Shown piece by piece: positions 45,720 to 54,765 of a stretch of DNA of 64,000 nucleotides. Below the pieces are notes generated by a model, which was given only the letters and a program-made list of their open reading frames with translations, did not search any database and was not told where the DNA came from. The stretch is from Clostridiaceae bacterium (GTDB lineage: Bacteria > Bacillota > Clostridia > Lachnospirales > Lachnospiraceae), in assembly GCA_902362725.1 (NCBI GenBank), contig CABIXM010000019.1, positions 1 to 64,000 of the forward strand. Direction: 5' to 3'. The translations under genes were made by a program, and so were the position numbers. Every line of letters begins with the position of its first letter. Within the stretch, counting starts at the first letter, position 1.

Positions 45720-45961
45720 TTTATAAATCACCTCAGAGAAAAATCGGGAAGCAAAGCAGCAGTGTGGAAGCTCGGCTTTCGGCATTTAGTATAGCACGCT
45801 TTTTTTCATTGGAAAATAGAAGATTTGGAAATACCGTGTTCAGAAATACAGTTTCAGAAACACAGAGCAGTCCGGCTAAATCTCAGTATTTACAAATGAA
45901 TAAGGAAATAGTATGCTCTGATATAGGACGGTCTCGTCTGTATGGGAGAGATTTACAATGA

Positions 45962-46123
45962 GTAAAGTTACCAATTACATGGATTTACACGATTTTTGCG
46001 TATTTTCATACGATTCCGTCACTTTATCTGCTGTATTTCTTCTCCTGGACCATCACATCGGTGGCTGAGATCCTGTACTTCGTATACACCTGGCGGAAAA
46101 TGGTGAGGGAAGGGCAGTTATAA
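45962..46123 (+). pseudogene. C-terminal remnant of a second MATE-like transporter
   Basis: A 53-codon open stretch without start codon, bounded upstream by TGA. It reads as two hydrophobic stretches, with IPSLYLLYFFSWTITSV and LYFVYTWRKMV, ending in basic residues and a TAA. This resembles the last helix pair of a MATE transporter. The preceding 240 bases contain no continuation. It may be the tail of a lost neighbour or duplicate; the identification is tentative. Confidence 0.4.
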
Positions 46124-46195
46124 GGCGGGCTCCGGGAAATGCGTCCGCAGGGCGTGTGAATGAGACGGCAGAGAACGAGAATTTGAGGAACAGCT

Positions 46196-46903
46196 ATGGA
46201 AAATTTTGAAGAGAATTTATTTTTAAAAGCCAATCTGGAAAAAGAAATTCCGATTCTGCGGGCGCAGATTCAGAATCTTTACGAGCAGCTTGACCGGAAA
46301 TTCCATCTGCAGGGGGCGAAGGTGCCGATTACCTTCGGTATGGACACAGACTGCCTGGGCTCTTATACCCGGGGCAGCCACAATGAGAAGGAGCATTTTC
46401 ATTTTTCTCTGCTTTTTATCGGCTATGCGGTGAAGAATCCGCTGAGCAAAGAGGACCGGACGGATCTCTATCGCCACGAATACGCGCATTACATGCAGTA
46501 TCATATGGCGATTCCGAAGCAGTATCAGTGGCAGCCCGGGATCCATGGCAGCGCCTGGAAATACTGCTGTTCCCTGGTGGGCGCCGCGCCGACGCCCTAT
46601 TATAAAGCGGGCGAGGCGTTGATGAAGCATAATTATGAGAAGGCCCTGAAAAGCCCGATTCACGATAGGACGGTTCCCCTGCGGGATCGATACCGACGGG
46701 AGCAGGAGCATAAGAAGACCAGGGACAGCGTGATTCAGTATGAGATCGGCGAGCTGGTGGCCCATCCGAAATTCGGCCACGGCAGGGTGGAAAAGGTGGA
46801 GCAGAAGACGGGTTCGGTGAATCTGCATATCCGGTTTGAGGACGGGGTGCGGAAGATTGATCAGAAGTGGCTGATTCGGTCGAAATATCAGAAAAAAGGA
46901 TGA
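46196..46903 (+). CDS. Zinc-metallopeptidase-like protein with HEYAH motif
   Basis: 235 residues. RHEYAHYMQYH near residue 93 is an HExxH zinc motif within a SprT/gluzincin-like context, but the rest of the domain is not a family I can name. The N terminus is a predicted coiled coil (LEKEIPILRAQIQNLYEQL). The C-terminal 60 residues (VAHPKFGHGRVEKVE, IRFEDGVRKIDQKWL) resemble a small SH3-like DUF3553-type module. No signal peptide. An alternative is a non-catalytic zinc protein. It converges with hcp, separated by a terminator. Confidence 0.6.
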   Translation: MENFEENLFLKANLEKEIPILRAQIQNLYEQLDRKFHLQGAKVPITFGMDTDCLGSYTRGSHNEKEHFHFSLLFIGYAVKNPLSKEDRTDLYRHEYAHYMQYHMAIPKQYQWQPGIHGSAWKYCCSLVGAAPTPYYKAGEALMKHNYEKALKSPIHDRTVPLRDRYRREQEHKKTRDSVIQYEIGELVAHPKFGHGRVEKVEQKTGSVNLHIRFEDGVRKIDQKWLIRSKYQKKG

Positions 46904-46918
46904 AAGATAGAAAAAAGG

Positions 46919-46964
46919 AAAAGCATGACGCAGAGTTTAGAGAAACTTTCCGTCATGCTTTTTA
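46919..46964. terminator. Bidirectional terminator between the metallopeptidase gene and hcp
   Basis: AAGCATGACG (46921-46930) pairs with CGTCATGCTT (46951-46960), with an inner AGTTT/AAACT stem, A residues before and T residues after. Confidence 0.85.
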
Positions 46965-46978
46965 TAAATGGATTTATT

Positions 46979-48574
46979 TTATTTCAAAAGCTCCTTCAAA
47001 TCCGCCTCCGGCGTCGTAACCGGCGCGATGCCGAAGTGCTCCACCAGATAATTCAGCACATTCGGCGACAGGAAAGCCGGGAGGGTGGGGCCGAGCCGGA
47101 TATTTTTAATCCCCAGATGCAGCAGGGTCAGCAGGATGCAGACTGCTTTCTGCTCGTACCAGGAAAGCACCATGGACAGGGGCAGGTCGTTCACGCCGCA
47201 GCCGAAGGCCTCCGCCAGGGCCACTGCGATCTGAATCGCGCTGTAAGCGTCATTACACTGACCGATATCCATGATCCGGGGCAGTCCGCCGATGGTACCC
47301 AGATCCAGATCATTGAAACGGTATTTTCCACAGGCCAGAGTCAGGATTACGGTATCCGCAGGGGTCTGCTTTACAAAATCGGTAAAATAACTGCGTCCGG
47401 GACGCGCGCCGTCGCAGCCGCCCACCAGGAAGAAATGCCTGATATCCCCCGCCTTCACAGCGTCAATGACCTTGTCCGCCACGCTGAGCACCGCGCCGTG
47501 TCCAAAGCCGGTGGTGACGGTATGGCCACCGTTGATGCCGGTGAAATCTTGATCCTCGGTGTAGCCGCCAAGCTCCAGGGCCTTTTTGATAACCGGAGTA
47601 AAGTCCTTCTCCCCGCCGATATGGGTCATTTCCGGATAGGATACCAGGGCGGTCGTGTATACACGATCCGCGTAGCTGGGCTTTGGCGGCATCAGGCAGT
47701 TGGTGGTGAAGAGAATCGGCGCGGGCAGATTTGCAAATTCTTTCTGCTGATTCTGCCATGCGGTGCCGAAATTACCCTTCAGGTGAGCGTATTTCTTAAG
47801 CTTGGGATAACCGTGGGCAGGCAGCATTTCCCCATGGGTGTAGATGTTGATGCCTTTGCCCTCGGTCTGCTCCAGGAGCAGCTTCAGATCGTGGAGATCG
47901 TGGCCGGTAATGACGATGAAGGGGCCTTTTTCTACGGTCAGGGGCACGGTCGTGGGTGCCGGAGTACCATAGGTTTCGGTGTTGGCCTGGTCAAGAAGGG
48001 CCATGCACTTCAGGTTTTTCTCACCCACTTCCATGACGATGGGAAGCAGCTCATCCATGCCCCAGTCCTCGCCCACGGCGAAAAGCGCTTTGGCGAAGAA
48101 CCGATTTACCTCGTCGTCCATGTAGCCCAGCACCATGGCGTGGTGGGCGTAGGCAGCCATACCGCGGACGCCGAAGAGAATGAGGGACTTGAGGCTGCGG
48201 ATATCCTCTTGGGCGTTCCAGAGCTCATTCATGTCATAGTTATCACTTCGACCACAGCTGGAAGCGCAGGCAGAGCAGCCCGGAGCCAGCTTTGCCTTTT
48301 CGGTCTCTACCCGATCTAGCATAGCCCGGATGGTTTTCTCATTGAAGTTTACGTTGGTGACCGTGGTGAAAAGGCCTTCGATGAAAATGGGCCAGGTGTC
48401 CGGCGTGGTCACGGTGGCGCCACCTGTAGCCCGGGCCAGTCCGATGAGCGCGCCGGTCAGCTCGTCCTGAAGCTTCGCCACATCGGCAGTTTTCCCACAG
48501 ACGCCCGCTTTTCCGGTACAGCCGGAGCAGCCGGCGGTCTGTTCGCACTGAAAGCAAAACATATTGTGATCCAT
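46979..48574 (-). CDS. hcp: Hybrid cluster protein / hydroxylamine reductase
   Basis: 531 residues. The N-terminal cysteines C7-x2-C10-x8-C19-x5-C25 bind the cubane cluster. Downstream ligands of the hybrid 4Fe-2O-2S cluster lie in the conserved regions around TGHDLHDL, FTTNCLMPP, GGCDGARPGRSYF and LTLACGKYRFN. Hcp reduces nitric oxide to nitrous oxide at physiological levels and hydroxylamine in vitro, protecting anaerobes from nitrosative stress. It lies 66 bases downstream of the ferredoxin-like gene on the same strand, an frdX-hcp order known in Clostridia, under the divergent HcpR-like regulator. Confidence 0.95.
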   Translation of the reverse strand: MDHNMFCFQCEQTAGCSGCTGKAGVCGKTADVAKLQDELTGALIGLARATGGATVTTPDTWPIFIEGLFTTVTNVNFNEKTIRAMLDRVETEKAKLAPGCSACASSCGRSDNYDMNELWNAQEDIRSLKSLILFGVRGMAAYAHHAMVLGYMDDEVNRFFAKALFAVGEDWGMDELLPIVMEVGEKNLKCMALLDQANTETYGTPAPTTVPLTVEKGPFIVITGHDLHDLKLLLEQTEGKGINIYTHGEMLPAHGYPKLKKYAHLKGNFGTAWQNQQKEFANLPAPILFTTNCLMPPKPSYADRVYTTALVSYPEMTHIGGEKDFTPVIKKALELGGYTEDQDFTGINGGHTVTTGFGHGAVLSVADKVIDAVKAGDIRHFFLVGGCDGARPGRSYFTDFVKQTPADTVILTLACGKYRFNDLDLGTIGGLPRIMDIGQCNDAYSAIQIAVALAEAFGCGVNDLPLSMVLSWYEQKAVCILLTLLHLGIKNIRLGPTLPAFLSPNVLNYLVEHFGIAPVTTPEADLKELLK

Positions 48575-48640
48575 TTGAAAATTCTCCTTTCCTTCATTCG
48601 CGCGTGTTCTTAGCGCATACAGGTATCCCCGTAGGGGATT

Positions 48641-49351
48641 TTAATCTAAGCTTCTTCCATCCGTGGAAATGGTATATACCTGCCACGGAATGAATTTCCC
48701 ACTGTTCTTCAAAGCTGTAACCGCCGCGTGCTCCAGACCGCCACAGCAGGGAACCTCCATGCGGACGATGGTGACGCTTTTGATATCGTTGTGACGGATA
48801 ATTTCGGTCAGCTTCCCGGAATAATCTACATCATCCAGCTTCGGGCATCCTACCAGGGTAATATGGCCTTTGATGAAGCGCTCATGAAAGGCCGCATAGG
48901 CGTAGGCAGTGCAATCCGCTGCGATTAAAAGCTTTGCACCAGAGAAATAAGGCGCGTTCGCAGGCACTAATTTAATCTGTACCGGCCACTGGCACAGGCG
49001 GCTTTTCTGTTCTGTGGGAGCCGTTTCCGGCGTGTCACATTCGGAATGCTCGATTTTTCTGGATTGGGTTCCGGGACAGCCACAGGGCAGGGACAGGCCT
49101 TCCTTTTGCATCTTTCGTTTTTTATTTTTCAGGACGGCTGCCTCGTCGTATGCGGCAGTCTCCCGTTCCACGAAGGTAATGGCTCCGGTGGGGCAGGTGG
49201 GGAGACAGTCGCCCAGTCCGTCGCAGTAATCATCCCGCATAAGCTTTGCTTTGCCATCCACCATGGCGATGGCGCCTTCGTGGCAGGCAGCGGCACAGGC
49301 GCCGCAGCCGTTGCATTTATCCGGATCAATCTCAATGATTCGTCGTTTCAT
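48641..49351 (-). CDS. 4Fe-4S ferredoxin-like protein of the hcp operon (FrdX-type)
   Basis: 236 residues. The first cluster motif, CNGCGACAAAC, is canonical. The second, CDGLGDCLPTCP, has Leu where the second cysteine is expected, so that cluster may be three-iron or use another ligand. The C-terminal part has further cysteines (LPCGCPG, VGCPK, VPCCGG) and resembles the domain fused to ferredoxins next to hcp. It is likely the electron donor to Hcp. AAGGAGG precedes the start. It is divergent from the Crp/Fnr gene with an inverted repeat placed for activation. Confidence 0.85.
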   Translation of the reverse strand: MKRRIIEIDPDKCNGCGACAAACHEGAIAMVDGKAKLMRDDYCDGLGDCLPTCPTGAITFVERETAAYDEAAVLKNKKRKMQKEGLSLPCGCPGTQSRKIEHSECDTPETAPTEQKSRLCQWPVQIKLVPANAPYFSGAKLLIAADCTAYAYAAFHERFIKGHITLVGCPKLDDVDYSGKLTEIIRHNDIKSVTIVRMEVPCCGGLEHAAVTALKNSGKFIPWQVYTISTDGRSLD

Positions 49352-49379
49352 GTGTTTACCTCCTTGCTTTTATGAGGCT

Positions 49380-49421
49380 AGTATAATAAAATGAACGTAA
49401 CAAATCGGTTGAAAATTCAAC
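49380..49421 (-). promoter_or_regulatory. frdX-hcp promoter with Crp/Fnr-type operator at about -41.5
   Basis: On the minus strand a TATACT -10 occupies 49385-49380. GTTGAA-AA-TTCAAC (49408-49421) is an inverted repeat centred at 49414.5. If transcription begins about 7 bases after the -10, the centre is at -41.5, the classical position for activation by Crp/Fnr proteins. There is no good -35 hexamer, which fits an activated promoter. Confidence 0.6.
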
Positions 49422-49435
49422 AAAAGGAGATTTTT

Positions 49436-50098
49436 ATGGAGGAATATTTATCCATCCTTCGATCTGCGCAGCTTTTTTCCGGAGTGACGGAGGCGGAGCT
49501 GCTTTCGATGCTGACCTGTCTGGACGCAAAGACAGAAAGCTATCCAAAGGGAAGTTTCCTGCTTCGAGCCGGAGACAGGACAGAGTCTGTCGGACTTATT
49601 TTATCCGGAACGGTACTGATTATTCAGGAAGACATCTGGGGCAATCGGAATATCCAGTCCAAGGCAGGTCCCGGCCAGACCTTTGCAGCCGCTTTCGCCT
49701 GTGCCCAGGGAGCCGTGCTGAATGTGAGTGTCGTGGCCGAGGCGCCTGTAAAGGTGATGTTTCTGAACGTAAAGAGAATCCTGACCGTCTGCTCCTCAGC
49801 CTGTGCCCACCACAATCAGGTCATCCGAAACCTCCTGGGAGAATTGGCGGGCAACAACCTGCATATCAGCGAAAAACTCACCCACATGTGCCAGCGCACC
49901 ACCCGTGCCAAGCTCATGTCTTATCTGTCCGCCATGTCCCAGCGCGCCGACAGCTACGAATTCGACATCCCCTTTTCCCGTCAGCAGCTGGCAGATTATC
50001 TGGCGGTGGAGCGAAGCGGCCTGTCGTTGGAGCTGGGGAAAATGCGGGATGAGGGGATGGTGGAGTTTCGGAAGAATCATTTCAGGCTGCGGATATAG
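49436..50098 (+). CDS. Crp/Fnr-family regulator, probably HcpR
   Basis: 220 residues. The cyclic-nucleotide-binding-like domain (FLLRAGDRTESVGLILSG) lacks the Fnr-type cysteine cluster at the N terminus. A C-terminal winged helix has the recognition segment FSRQQLADYLAVERSGLSLELGKM. The start at ATG 49436 follows AGGAGAT. Divergence from frdX-hcp and the operator between them match the HcpR regulators of nitrosative-stress genes described in Clostridia and other anaerobes. The ligand is unknown; haem-NO sensing is a possibility. Confidence 0.82.
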   Translation: MEEYLSILRSAQLFSGVTEAELLSMLTCLDAKTESYPKGSFLLRAGDRTESVGLILSGTVLIIQEDIWGNRNIQSKAGPGQTFAAAFACAQGAVLNVSVVAEAPVKVMFLNVKRILTVCSSACAHHNQVIRNLLGELAGNNLHISEKLTHMCQRTTRAKLMSYLSAMSQRADSYEFDIPFSRQQLADYLAVERSGLSLELGKMRDEGMVEFRKNHFRLRI

Positions 50099-50152
50099 AA
50101 GTTTGCGGACAGAAAATGGAATGATTAAAAAAACGGTATGGTGGAGAAAAGT

Positions 50153-51271
50153 ATGAAAATAAGAAAAACAGGTTACTATAGTATCCTTGGTTTTTTGATG
50201 ATTGCTCTGGCGGGCTGCGGCTATACGAAAGAGGAAAAAGAAGCGATGAAGCGCTATGAAAAGCAGGGGCGCGAAAACGCGGAAAATTACATCGAAGAGA
50301 AGTACGGGATCCACGCAGAGATCCGGAAAGTGACCTGCGAGAAGTACGGTTCCGGCCCGATACCGGATTTTTCCCCTTCTCCCACGGGGAATGTGTTCGT
50401 GAAAATGAACTATCAGGGAGAAGAATTTTCCGTTGTCATTTCCGGAGATGGGAAGAATGCAGATGGAATCGACAATTATCAGTTCCAGGAGATTACCGCA
50501 GCGTTCAAGCGGGAAGTATACGACGTTACCGAGGTTCCGGCAGAGAGTGCCTTTCTGTGCTACGGAGAATATGGAACGATAAAAGAGGAAAAGAATGGCA
50601 TGATTCATGCATTTTTTGACGGGGAGAACCTGGCGGAAATCCTTCAGGATGGCTCTGCGAGAGCCATGATTTCCTATATAAATCAGGACGCGTCCCAGCT
50701 TCCTGCATCCGAGATAAGCCAGAAGACTGGCGTGGACACGCTTTTGTTCGCGGACTACGAGAGCCGGGAGGCCTGTCAGTCCATTCGTCAGCCATACTAT
50801 AATCTGTCAGGCTGGCCGATTGAAAATGGCATCGAAGCTCAATTGTATCAGATGAACGGATACCGTGTGGTCAGCGCAGGCGAAGATACTTTTATAAAAT
50901 GCGAAAAGAAAATACAGGACGGCGTCATCCTGATCACCGAACAGCCGGAGGAGCAGGTCAGCCTTAAAAAGACCGTTTTAGACCCACAGGAAAACTGGAA
51001 CGGAAACGGCTTCCTGGACGCGCAGCAGGTATCGGACGCTTATGCCCTGGATACAAACGCAGGCAAAGTCTATGTGTATTTCCCGGTAGAAAAATTGAAC
51101 ACAAAAGAAGTGGAACACGCACAGCTGGTCAAACAGTACCAGTATCAGGGTGAGACCTGCTACGACAACCTCCTGGGCGGCGTAACGGACGATGGAAAAT
51201 ACATTCAGGGTATCGTTTATACGAGGGATGAGACGGAAATTAAGATATCGGTGTTTGTGGATGGAAAGTAG
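50153..51271 (+). CDS. Hypothetical lipoprotein
   Basis: 372 residues. The N terminus (MKIRKTGYYSILGFLMIALAGCGY) is a lipoprotein signal with the lipobox LAGC. The mature part has a charged helix (EEKEAMKRYEKQGRENAENYIEEKYG), then mixed alpha/beta sequence with no motif I recognise; the first part resembles small extracytoplasmic proteins of Firmicutes. The start at 50153 is preferred (GGAG upstream) over an ATG five codons earlier. It lies downstream of the Crp/Fnr gene by 54 bases; any functional link is unproven. Confidence 0.7.
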   Translation: MKIRKTGYYSILGFLMIALAGCGYTKEEKEAMKRYEKQGRENAENYIEEKYGIHAEIRKVTCEKYGSGPIPDFSPSPTGNVFVKMNYQGEEFSVVISGDGKNADGIDNYQFQEITAAFKREVYDVTEVPAESAFLCYGEYGTIKEEKNGMIHAFFDGENLAEILQDGSARAMISYINQDASQLPASEISQKTGVDTLLFADYESREACQSIRQPYYNLSGWPIENGIEAQLYQMNGYRVVSAGEDTFIKCEKKIQDGVILITEQPEEQVSLKKTVLDPQENWNGNGFLDAQQVSDAYALDTNAGKVYVYFPVEKLNTKEVEHAQLVKQYQYQGETCYDNLLGGVTDDGKYIQGIVYTRDETEIKISVFVDGK

Positions 51272-51388
51272 ACCAGTCCTTGCAGCGTATGCAGCAAGGC
51301 TTTCATCGCCATGGGCAATCAGAAATTCAGAGAAAATCGTAGGGTCAATCTGCATGTGGCTGGCCATACCAACAGGGAAAGATTGGCT

Positions 51389-51466
51389 TACATACTCCTG
51401 ATGGATGTGCAGATGCCAGTTATGAATGGCTATGAGGCAACGAGGGCAATCCGCAGGGCATTGAAC
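51389..51466 (+). pseudogene. Receiver-domain fragment
   Basis: About 26 codons reading ILLMDVQMPVMNGYEATRAI, the phospho-acceptor strand and following helix of a response-regulator receiver domain. The sequence on either side does not continue the domain, so this is debris of a hybrid kinase or regulator, probably from an earlier copy of the sensor operon downstream. Confidence 0.7.
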
Positions 51467-51530
51467 AGTGATAAATGGAAAGTAATCAGACATAAAAGAA
51501 TCGAAAAGGATAGTTAGGGATAGAAAGAAT

Positions 51531-52346
51531 ATGAAAGGAAAAAGAGTGATTGCAGGCATTCTGCTTGCAGGAATTTTAGTAGTCACCCTGGCAGGGTGCA
51601 AAAACACAGGCAACACGAAAGAAGAAAACGAAAAGCCTGTTATTACCCTCGGCAGCGACAACTATCCACCATACAATTATCTGAATGAGGATGGTGTACC
51701 GACGGGAATCGATGTAGAACTGGCTACGGAAGCTTTTAAAAGAATGGGGTATCAGGTGGATGTTGTCCGGATTAACTGGGAGAAGAAAAAAGAACTGGTG
51801 GAGAGCGGAGAGATTGACTGTATCATGGGCTGTTTTTCTATGGAAGGGCGTCTTGATGATTACCGTTGGGCAGGACCGTACATAGCAAGTCGTCAGGTGG
51901 TCGCTGTAAATGAGAACAGTGATATTTATAAACTGAGTGACCTGGAGGGTAAAAACCTGGCTGTTCAGTCCACAACCAAACCGGAAGGCATTTTTCTGAA
52001 CCGGACGGATGCGAGAATCCCAAAGCTGGGCAATCTGATCAGCCTGGGACACAGGGAGCTGATCTATACATTTCTGAGAAAAGGATATGTAGATGCAGTC
52101 GCCGCACATGAGGAATCGATTGTTCAGTATATGAAGGATTATGATGCAAGCTTCCGTATCCTGGAAGAACCTTTGATGATCACCGGAATAGGTGTCGCTT
52201 TTGCAAAAGATGATGACAGAGGAATCTGTGAGCAGATGAGCCAGACTTTGGAAGAAATGCGTCAGGATGGCACATCCCTGAAAATTATTGAAAAATATCT
52301 GGATGATCCCCAGAAATATTTGGAGGTGGATGATCTTGGATATTAA
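51531..52346 (+). CDS. Extracytoplasmic solute-binding lipoprotein (SBP family 3)
   Basis: 271 residues with a lipoprotein signal (LVVTLAGCKN) and the family-3 amino-acid-binding fold: VITLGSDNYPPYNYLNEDG, GIDVELATEAFKRMGY, then DCIMGCFSMEGRLDDYRWAGPYIASRQVVAV and LEGKNLAVQSTT. No permease or ATPase gene follows. Instead its end overlaps a hybrid histidine kinase by about 11 bases. It is therefore more likely the ligand sensor for that kinase than a transporter component, as in BvgS-like systems where such domains are fused to the kinase. Ligand unknown, possibly an amino acid. Confidence 0.82.
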   Translation: MKGKRVIAGILLAGILVVTLAGCKNTGNTKEENEKPVITLGSDNYPPYNYLNEDGVPTGIDVELATEAFKRMGYQVDVVRINWEKKKELVESGEIDCIMGCFSMEGRLDDYRWAGPYIASRQVVAVNENSDIYKLSDLEGKNLAVQSTTKPEGIFLNRTDARIPKLGNLISLGHRELIYTFLRKGYVDAVAAHEESIVQYMKDYDASFRILEEPLMITGIGVAFAKDDDRGICEQMSQTLEEMRQDGTSLKIIEKYLDDPQKYLEVDDLGY

Positions 52347-54492
52347 GAGAAAGAAAAAAGAAAAACGAATCCAGCTGATCGGTGGTCTGATCGGAATCTG
52401 TGTGGCAGTAGTTTCTCTGTTTTATTTCTTTCAGGCGGAGAAAGCGGAAGCAGAGAAAAGAATGGTAGAGATTGTAAATTATGTCAAAGTGCAGTGTTCC
52501 ACCTACACCCATTATAATGAATCTTCGGAATCCAAAAGTCTTCTCCGTGCTATTGAAAGTGCCAGACAGATGAGTACAAATATTAACATGGAAACAGAAA
52601 ACGGCGGGCAGCTAAGCGAGGATTTTCTGAAAGAAAACCTGCAGACTCTCTGGGTGGATGGCATCATTGTACTGGATACAGAAGGAAAGATGGATTGTGA
52701 ATACAGTACGAATGAATTTCTGGCAAATGAGATTACAGAGTATCTGCAAAAAGATAGTATCATGGATTTTGCCGGATATGATGAAAGAACTTATTCGGAA
52801 CGATTTGACAGGAAAGATGGATCACATATCGACATTGCAGCCTGTGCCAGAAAAGATGCACCAGGTATTGTAGCAATCTACTATTACACTTCTCCTGAAT
52901 TTGCCAGAAACTATACCCTGACAATACAGGGGCTTTTAAATGGCTATAGTGTCCAGAAAGATGGAACGATTATTGTTGCAGACGATGGGATCGTGGTTGC
53001 CAGCAATGATCAGAGCCTGTTAGGGCAGAATACAGCCGACAACGAAGTTGTTCAGGAAATGAAAAAACATACAGACAGTCAGCACATTTATCATTTGAAG
53101 AATGAAGGAACCGGATGTTATGGAATTATGCTGAAGCAGCGTGATTATTATATCTATGCGTATCTTCCGGATACAGCGGTGTTCCATAACCTTCCATTAA
53201 ATATGATAAGCGTTATTTTTCTTTATTTCCTGATATTCAGTATATTCTGGTTCTGGGCATACAGAACGAATCTGACGCATCAGAAAATGGAACAGGAAAA
53301 AGACGAAAAATATAAGGCAGAACTTCTGATAGCTGCAAAAAAGGCAGAAGCCGCCAATGAGGCAAAAACCGAGTTCTTTCAGCGAATGAGCCATGATATA
53401 CGGACTCCGATCAATGGAATCTGCGGCATAGTCAATATGGCAGACCATTATGCAGATGATATGGAGAAACAGACGGAATACAGAACAAAGGTGAAAGAGG
53501 CATCCAATCTGTTGCTGGAACTGGTAAATGATGTCCTGGACATGAGTAAGCTTGAGTCAGGTGAAATCGTTCTGGAAGAGATCCCATTTAATCTGAGCAG
53601 TATTTCCAGGGAAGTATTTGTTGTGATCGAACAGATGACTGCAGAACAGAATATCCAGATTGTGTGGGAGAAAAAAGAAATCACACACCGGAATTTTATT
53701 GGAAGTCCGGGATATGTGAAACGGGTGATGATGAATGTCCTGTCGAATGCAGTGAAATATAACAGAGAAAACGGACAGATCTATATCAGCTGCATGGAAA
53801 TTCCATCCGAACAGCCGGAAATGACCACAATGGAATTTGTCTGCCGGGATACCGGAATCGGAATGACTGAGGAGTTCCAGAAATGTGTATTTGAACCATT
53901 TGCACAGGAACACACAGGAAGCCGCACAAAATTTGCAGGAACAGGTCTGGGAATGGCGATTGCAAAGAATCTGGTCGAGAAAATGGGTGGAACGATTACC
54001 TTTGAAAGTAAAGAAGGTATGGGAACTACATTTGTGATCAGGGTTCCGTTCAAAATAGATCCGGATGCGGACAAACGTGAAGAACAGAAGGATGTATCAG
54101 AAAAATCTATAAAGGGGCTGCATATTCTTCTGGCAGAAGACAATGAACTGAACATGGAAATTGCAGAATTTGTGCTTCAGAATGAAGGCGCTGAGGTGAC
54201 CAAAGCATGGAATGGTCAGGAAGCTGTTGAGATATTCGGAAAAAGTGAACCTGGTGAATTTGATGTCATTCTTATGGATATTATGATGCCGGTCGTGAAT
54301 GGTTATGAAGCTACAAAGATGATCCGTTCTCTGGACAGAGAGGATGCAAAGAAAATACCGATTATTGCAATGACAGCAAATGCGTTTACGGAGGACAGAA
54401 TAAGGGCAAAAGAAGCAGGGATGGATGAACATGTTGCTAAGCCTGTTGATGTGAAATTACTGGTAAAGGTAATTCATAAATTGGTAGGATGA
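52336..54492 (+). CDS. Hybrid sensor histidine kinase with C-terminal receiver
   Basis: About 718 residues. The start is uncertain: GGAGGT at 52322-52327 is best spaced for a TTG at 52336; an ATG at 52330 is too close. A membrane helix (QLIGGLIGICVAVVSLFYFF) is followed by a long extracytoplasmic sensor domain (about 40-285), a second helix (FLYFLIFSIFWFWAY), then HisKA (FQRMSHDIRTPINGI), the ATPase (NVLSNAVKYN, DTGIGM, GTGLGMAIAKN) and a receiver (ILLAEDNELNME, VILMDIMMP, KPVD). Translation is coupled to the upstream binding protein, suggesting a two-protein sensor. The next gene, a response regulator, is truncated, so output may be lost. Confidence 0.85.
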   Translation: MDIKRKKKEKRIQLIGGLIGICVAVVSLFYFFQAEKAEAEKRMVEIVNYVKVQCSTYTHYNESSESKSLLRAIESARQMSTNINMETENGGQLSEDFLKENLQTLWVDGIIVLDTEGKMDCEYSTNEFLANEITEYLQKDSIMDFAGYDERTYSERFDRKDGSHIDIAACARKDAPGIVAIYYYTSPEFARNYTLTIQGLLNGYSVQKDGTIIVADDGIVVASNDQSLLGQNTADNEVVQEMKKHTDSQHIYHLKNEGTGCYGIMLKQRDYYIYAYLPDTAVFHNLPLNMISVIFLYFLIFSIFWFWAYRTNLTHQKMEQEKDEKYKAELLIAAKKAEAANEAKTEFFQRMSHDIRTPINGICGIVNMADHYADDMEKQTEYRTKVKEASNLLLELVNDVLDMSKLESGEIVLEEIPFNLSSISREVFVVIEQMTAEQNIQIVWEKKEITHRNFIGSPGYVKRVMMNVLSNAVKYNRENGQIYISCMEIPSEQPEMTTMEFVCRDTGIGMTEEFQKCVFEPFAQEHTGSRTKFAGTGLGMAIAKNLVEKMGGTITFESKEGMGTTFVIRVPFKIDPDADKREEQKDVSEKSIKGLHILLAEDNELNMEIAEFVLQNEGAEVTKAWNGQEAVEIFGKSEPGEFDVILMDIMMPVVNGYEATKMIRSLDREDAKKIPIIAMTANAFTEDRIRAKEAGMDEHVAKPVDVKLLVKVIHKLVG

Positions 54493-54572
54493 TGAAAAAT
54501 ATGGATAAAAGACAAAAAATACTGATTGTAGATGATGCAAAGGAAGAATTGAACCGGGTAGCGACCGGTTAA
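54492..54572 (+). pseudogene. Response regulator cut off after its N terminus
   Basis: The start overlaps the kinase stop (TGATG). It reads MKNMDKRQKILIVDDAKEEL, the beginning of a receiver domain with its acidic pair, then loses similarity and stops after 26 codons. The break, around 54555, marks the left edge of the mobile-element mosaic. This would have been the output protein of the sensor operon. Confidence 0.75.
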
Positions 54573-54580
54573 ACACCCCG

Positions 54581-54621
54581 TTGGTAAACTTCTGATTTTT
54601 ACCAACGAATTTACCAATATT
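54581..54621 (+). repeat. Integrase arm-type repeats, left cluster
   Basis: TTTACCAA occurs at 54598 and 54610, and its reverse complement at 54581. TTTACCAA-n-TTTACCAATATT is repeated at 61723-61745. Such short direct repeats near element ends are typical binding sites of tyrosine-integrase N-terminal domains. Confidence 0.55.
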
Positions 54622-54765
54622 GCAGAGAAAAATATAAGAAGACTTGAAACGAATTGAAAAGAAAAGCAAGATTCCATGTTTCAGTTCTATGTCAGAAATC
54701 CTGTAAGATTGGCTTACATACAAGGATATTCAGGTTTTATACAAAGATATAAGGAGTTACAAAAA

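Noticed and set aside
46925..48319. 464-codon open frame antisense to hcp
   Set aside because: It mirrors the well-supported hcp gene; its composition is that of a reverse frame and it begins inside a terminator hairpin.
48625..48639. ATCCCC-GTA-GGGGAT hairpin between frdX and hcp as a terminator
   Set aside because: On the minus strand, in which both genes are read, no T-tract follows; it may be an mRNA processing or stabilising hairpin at most.
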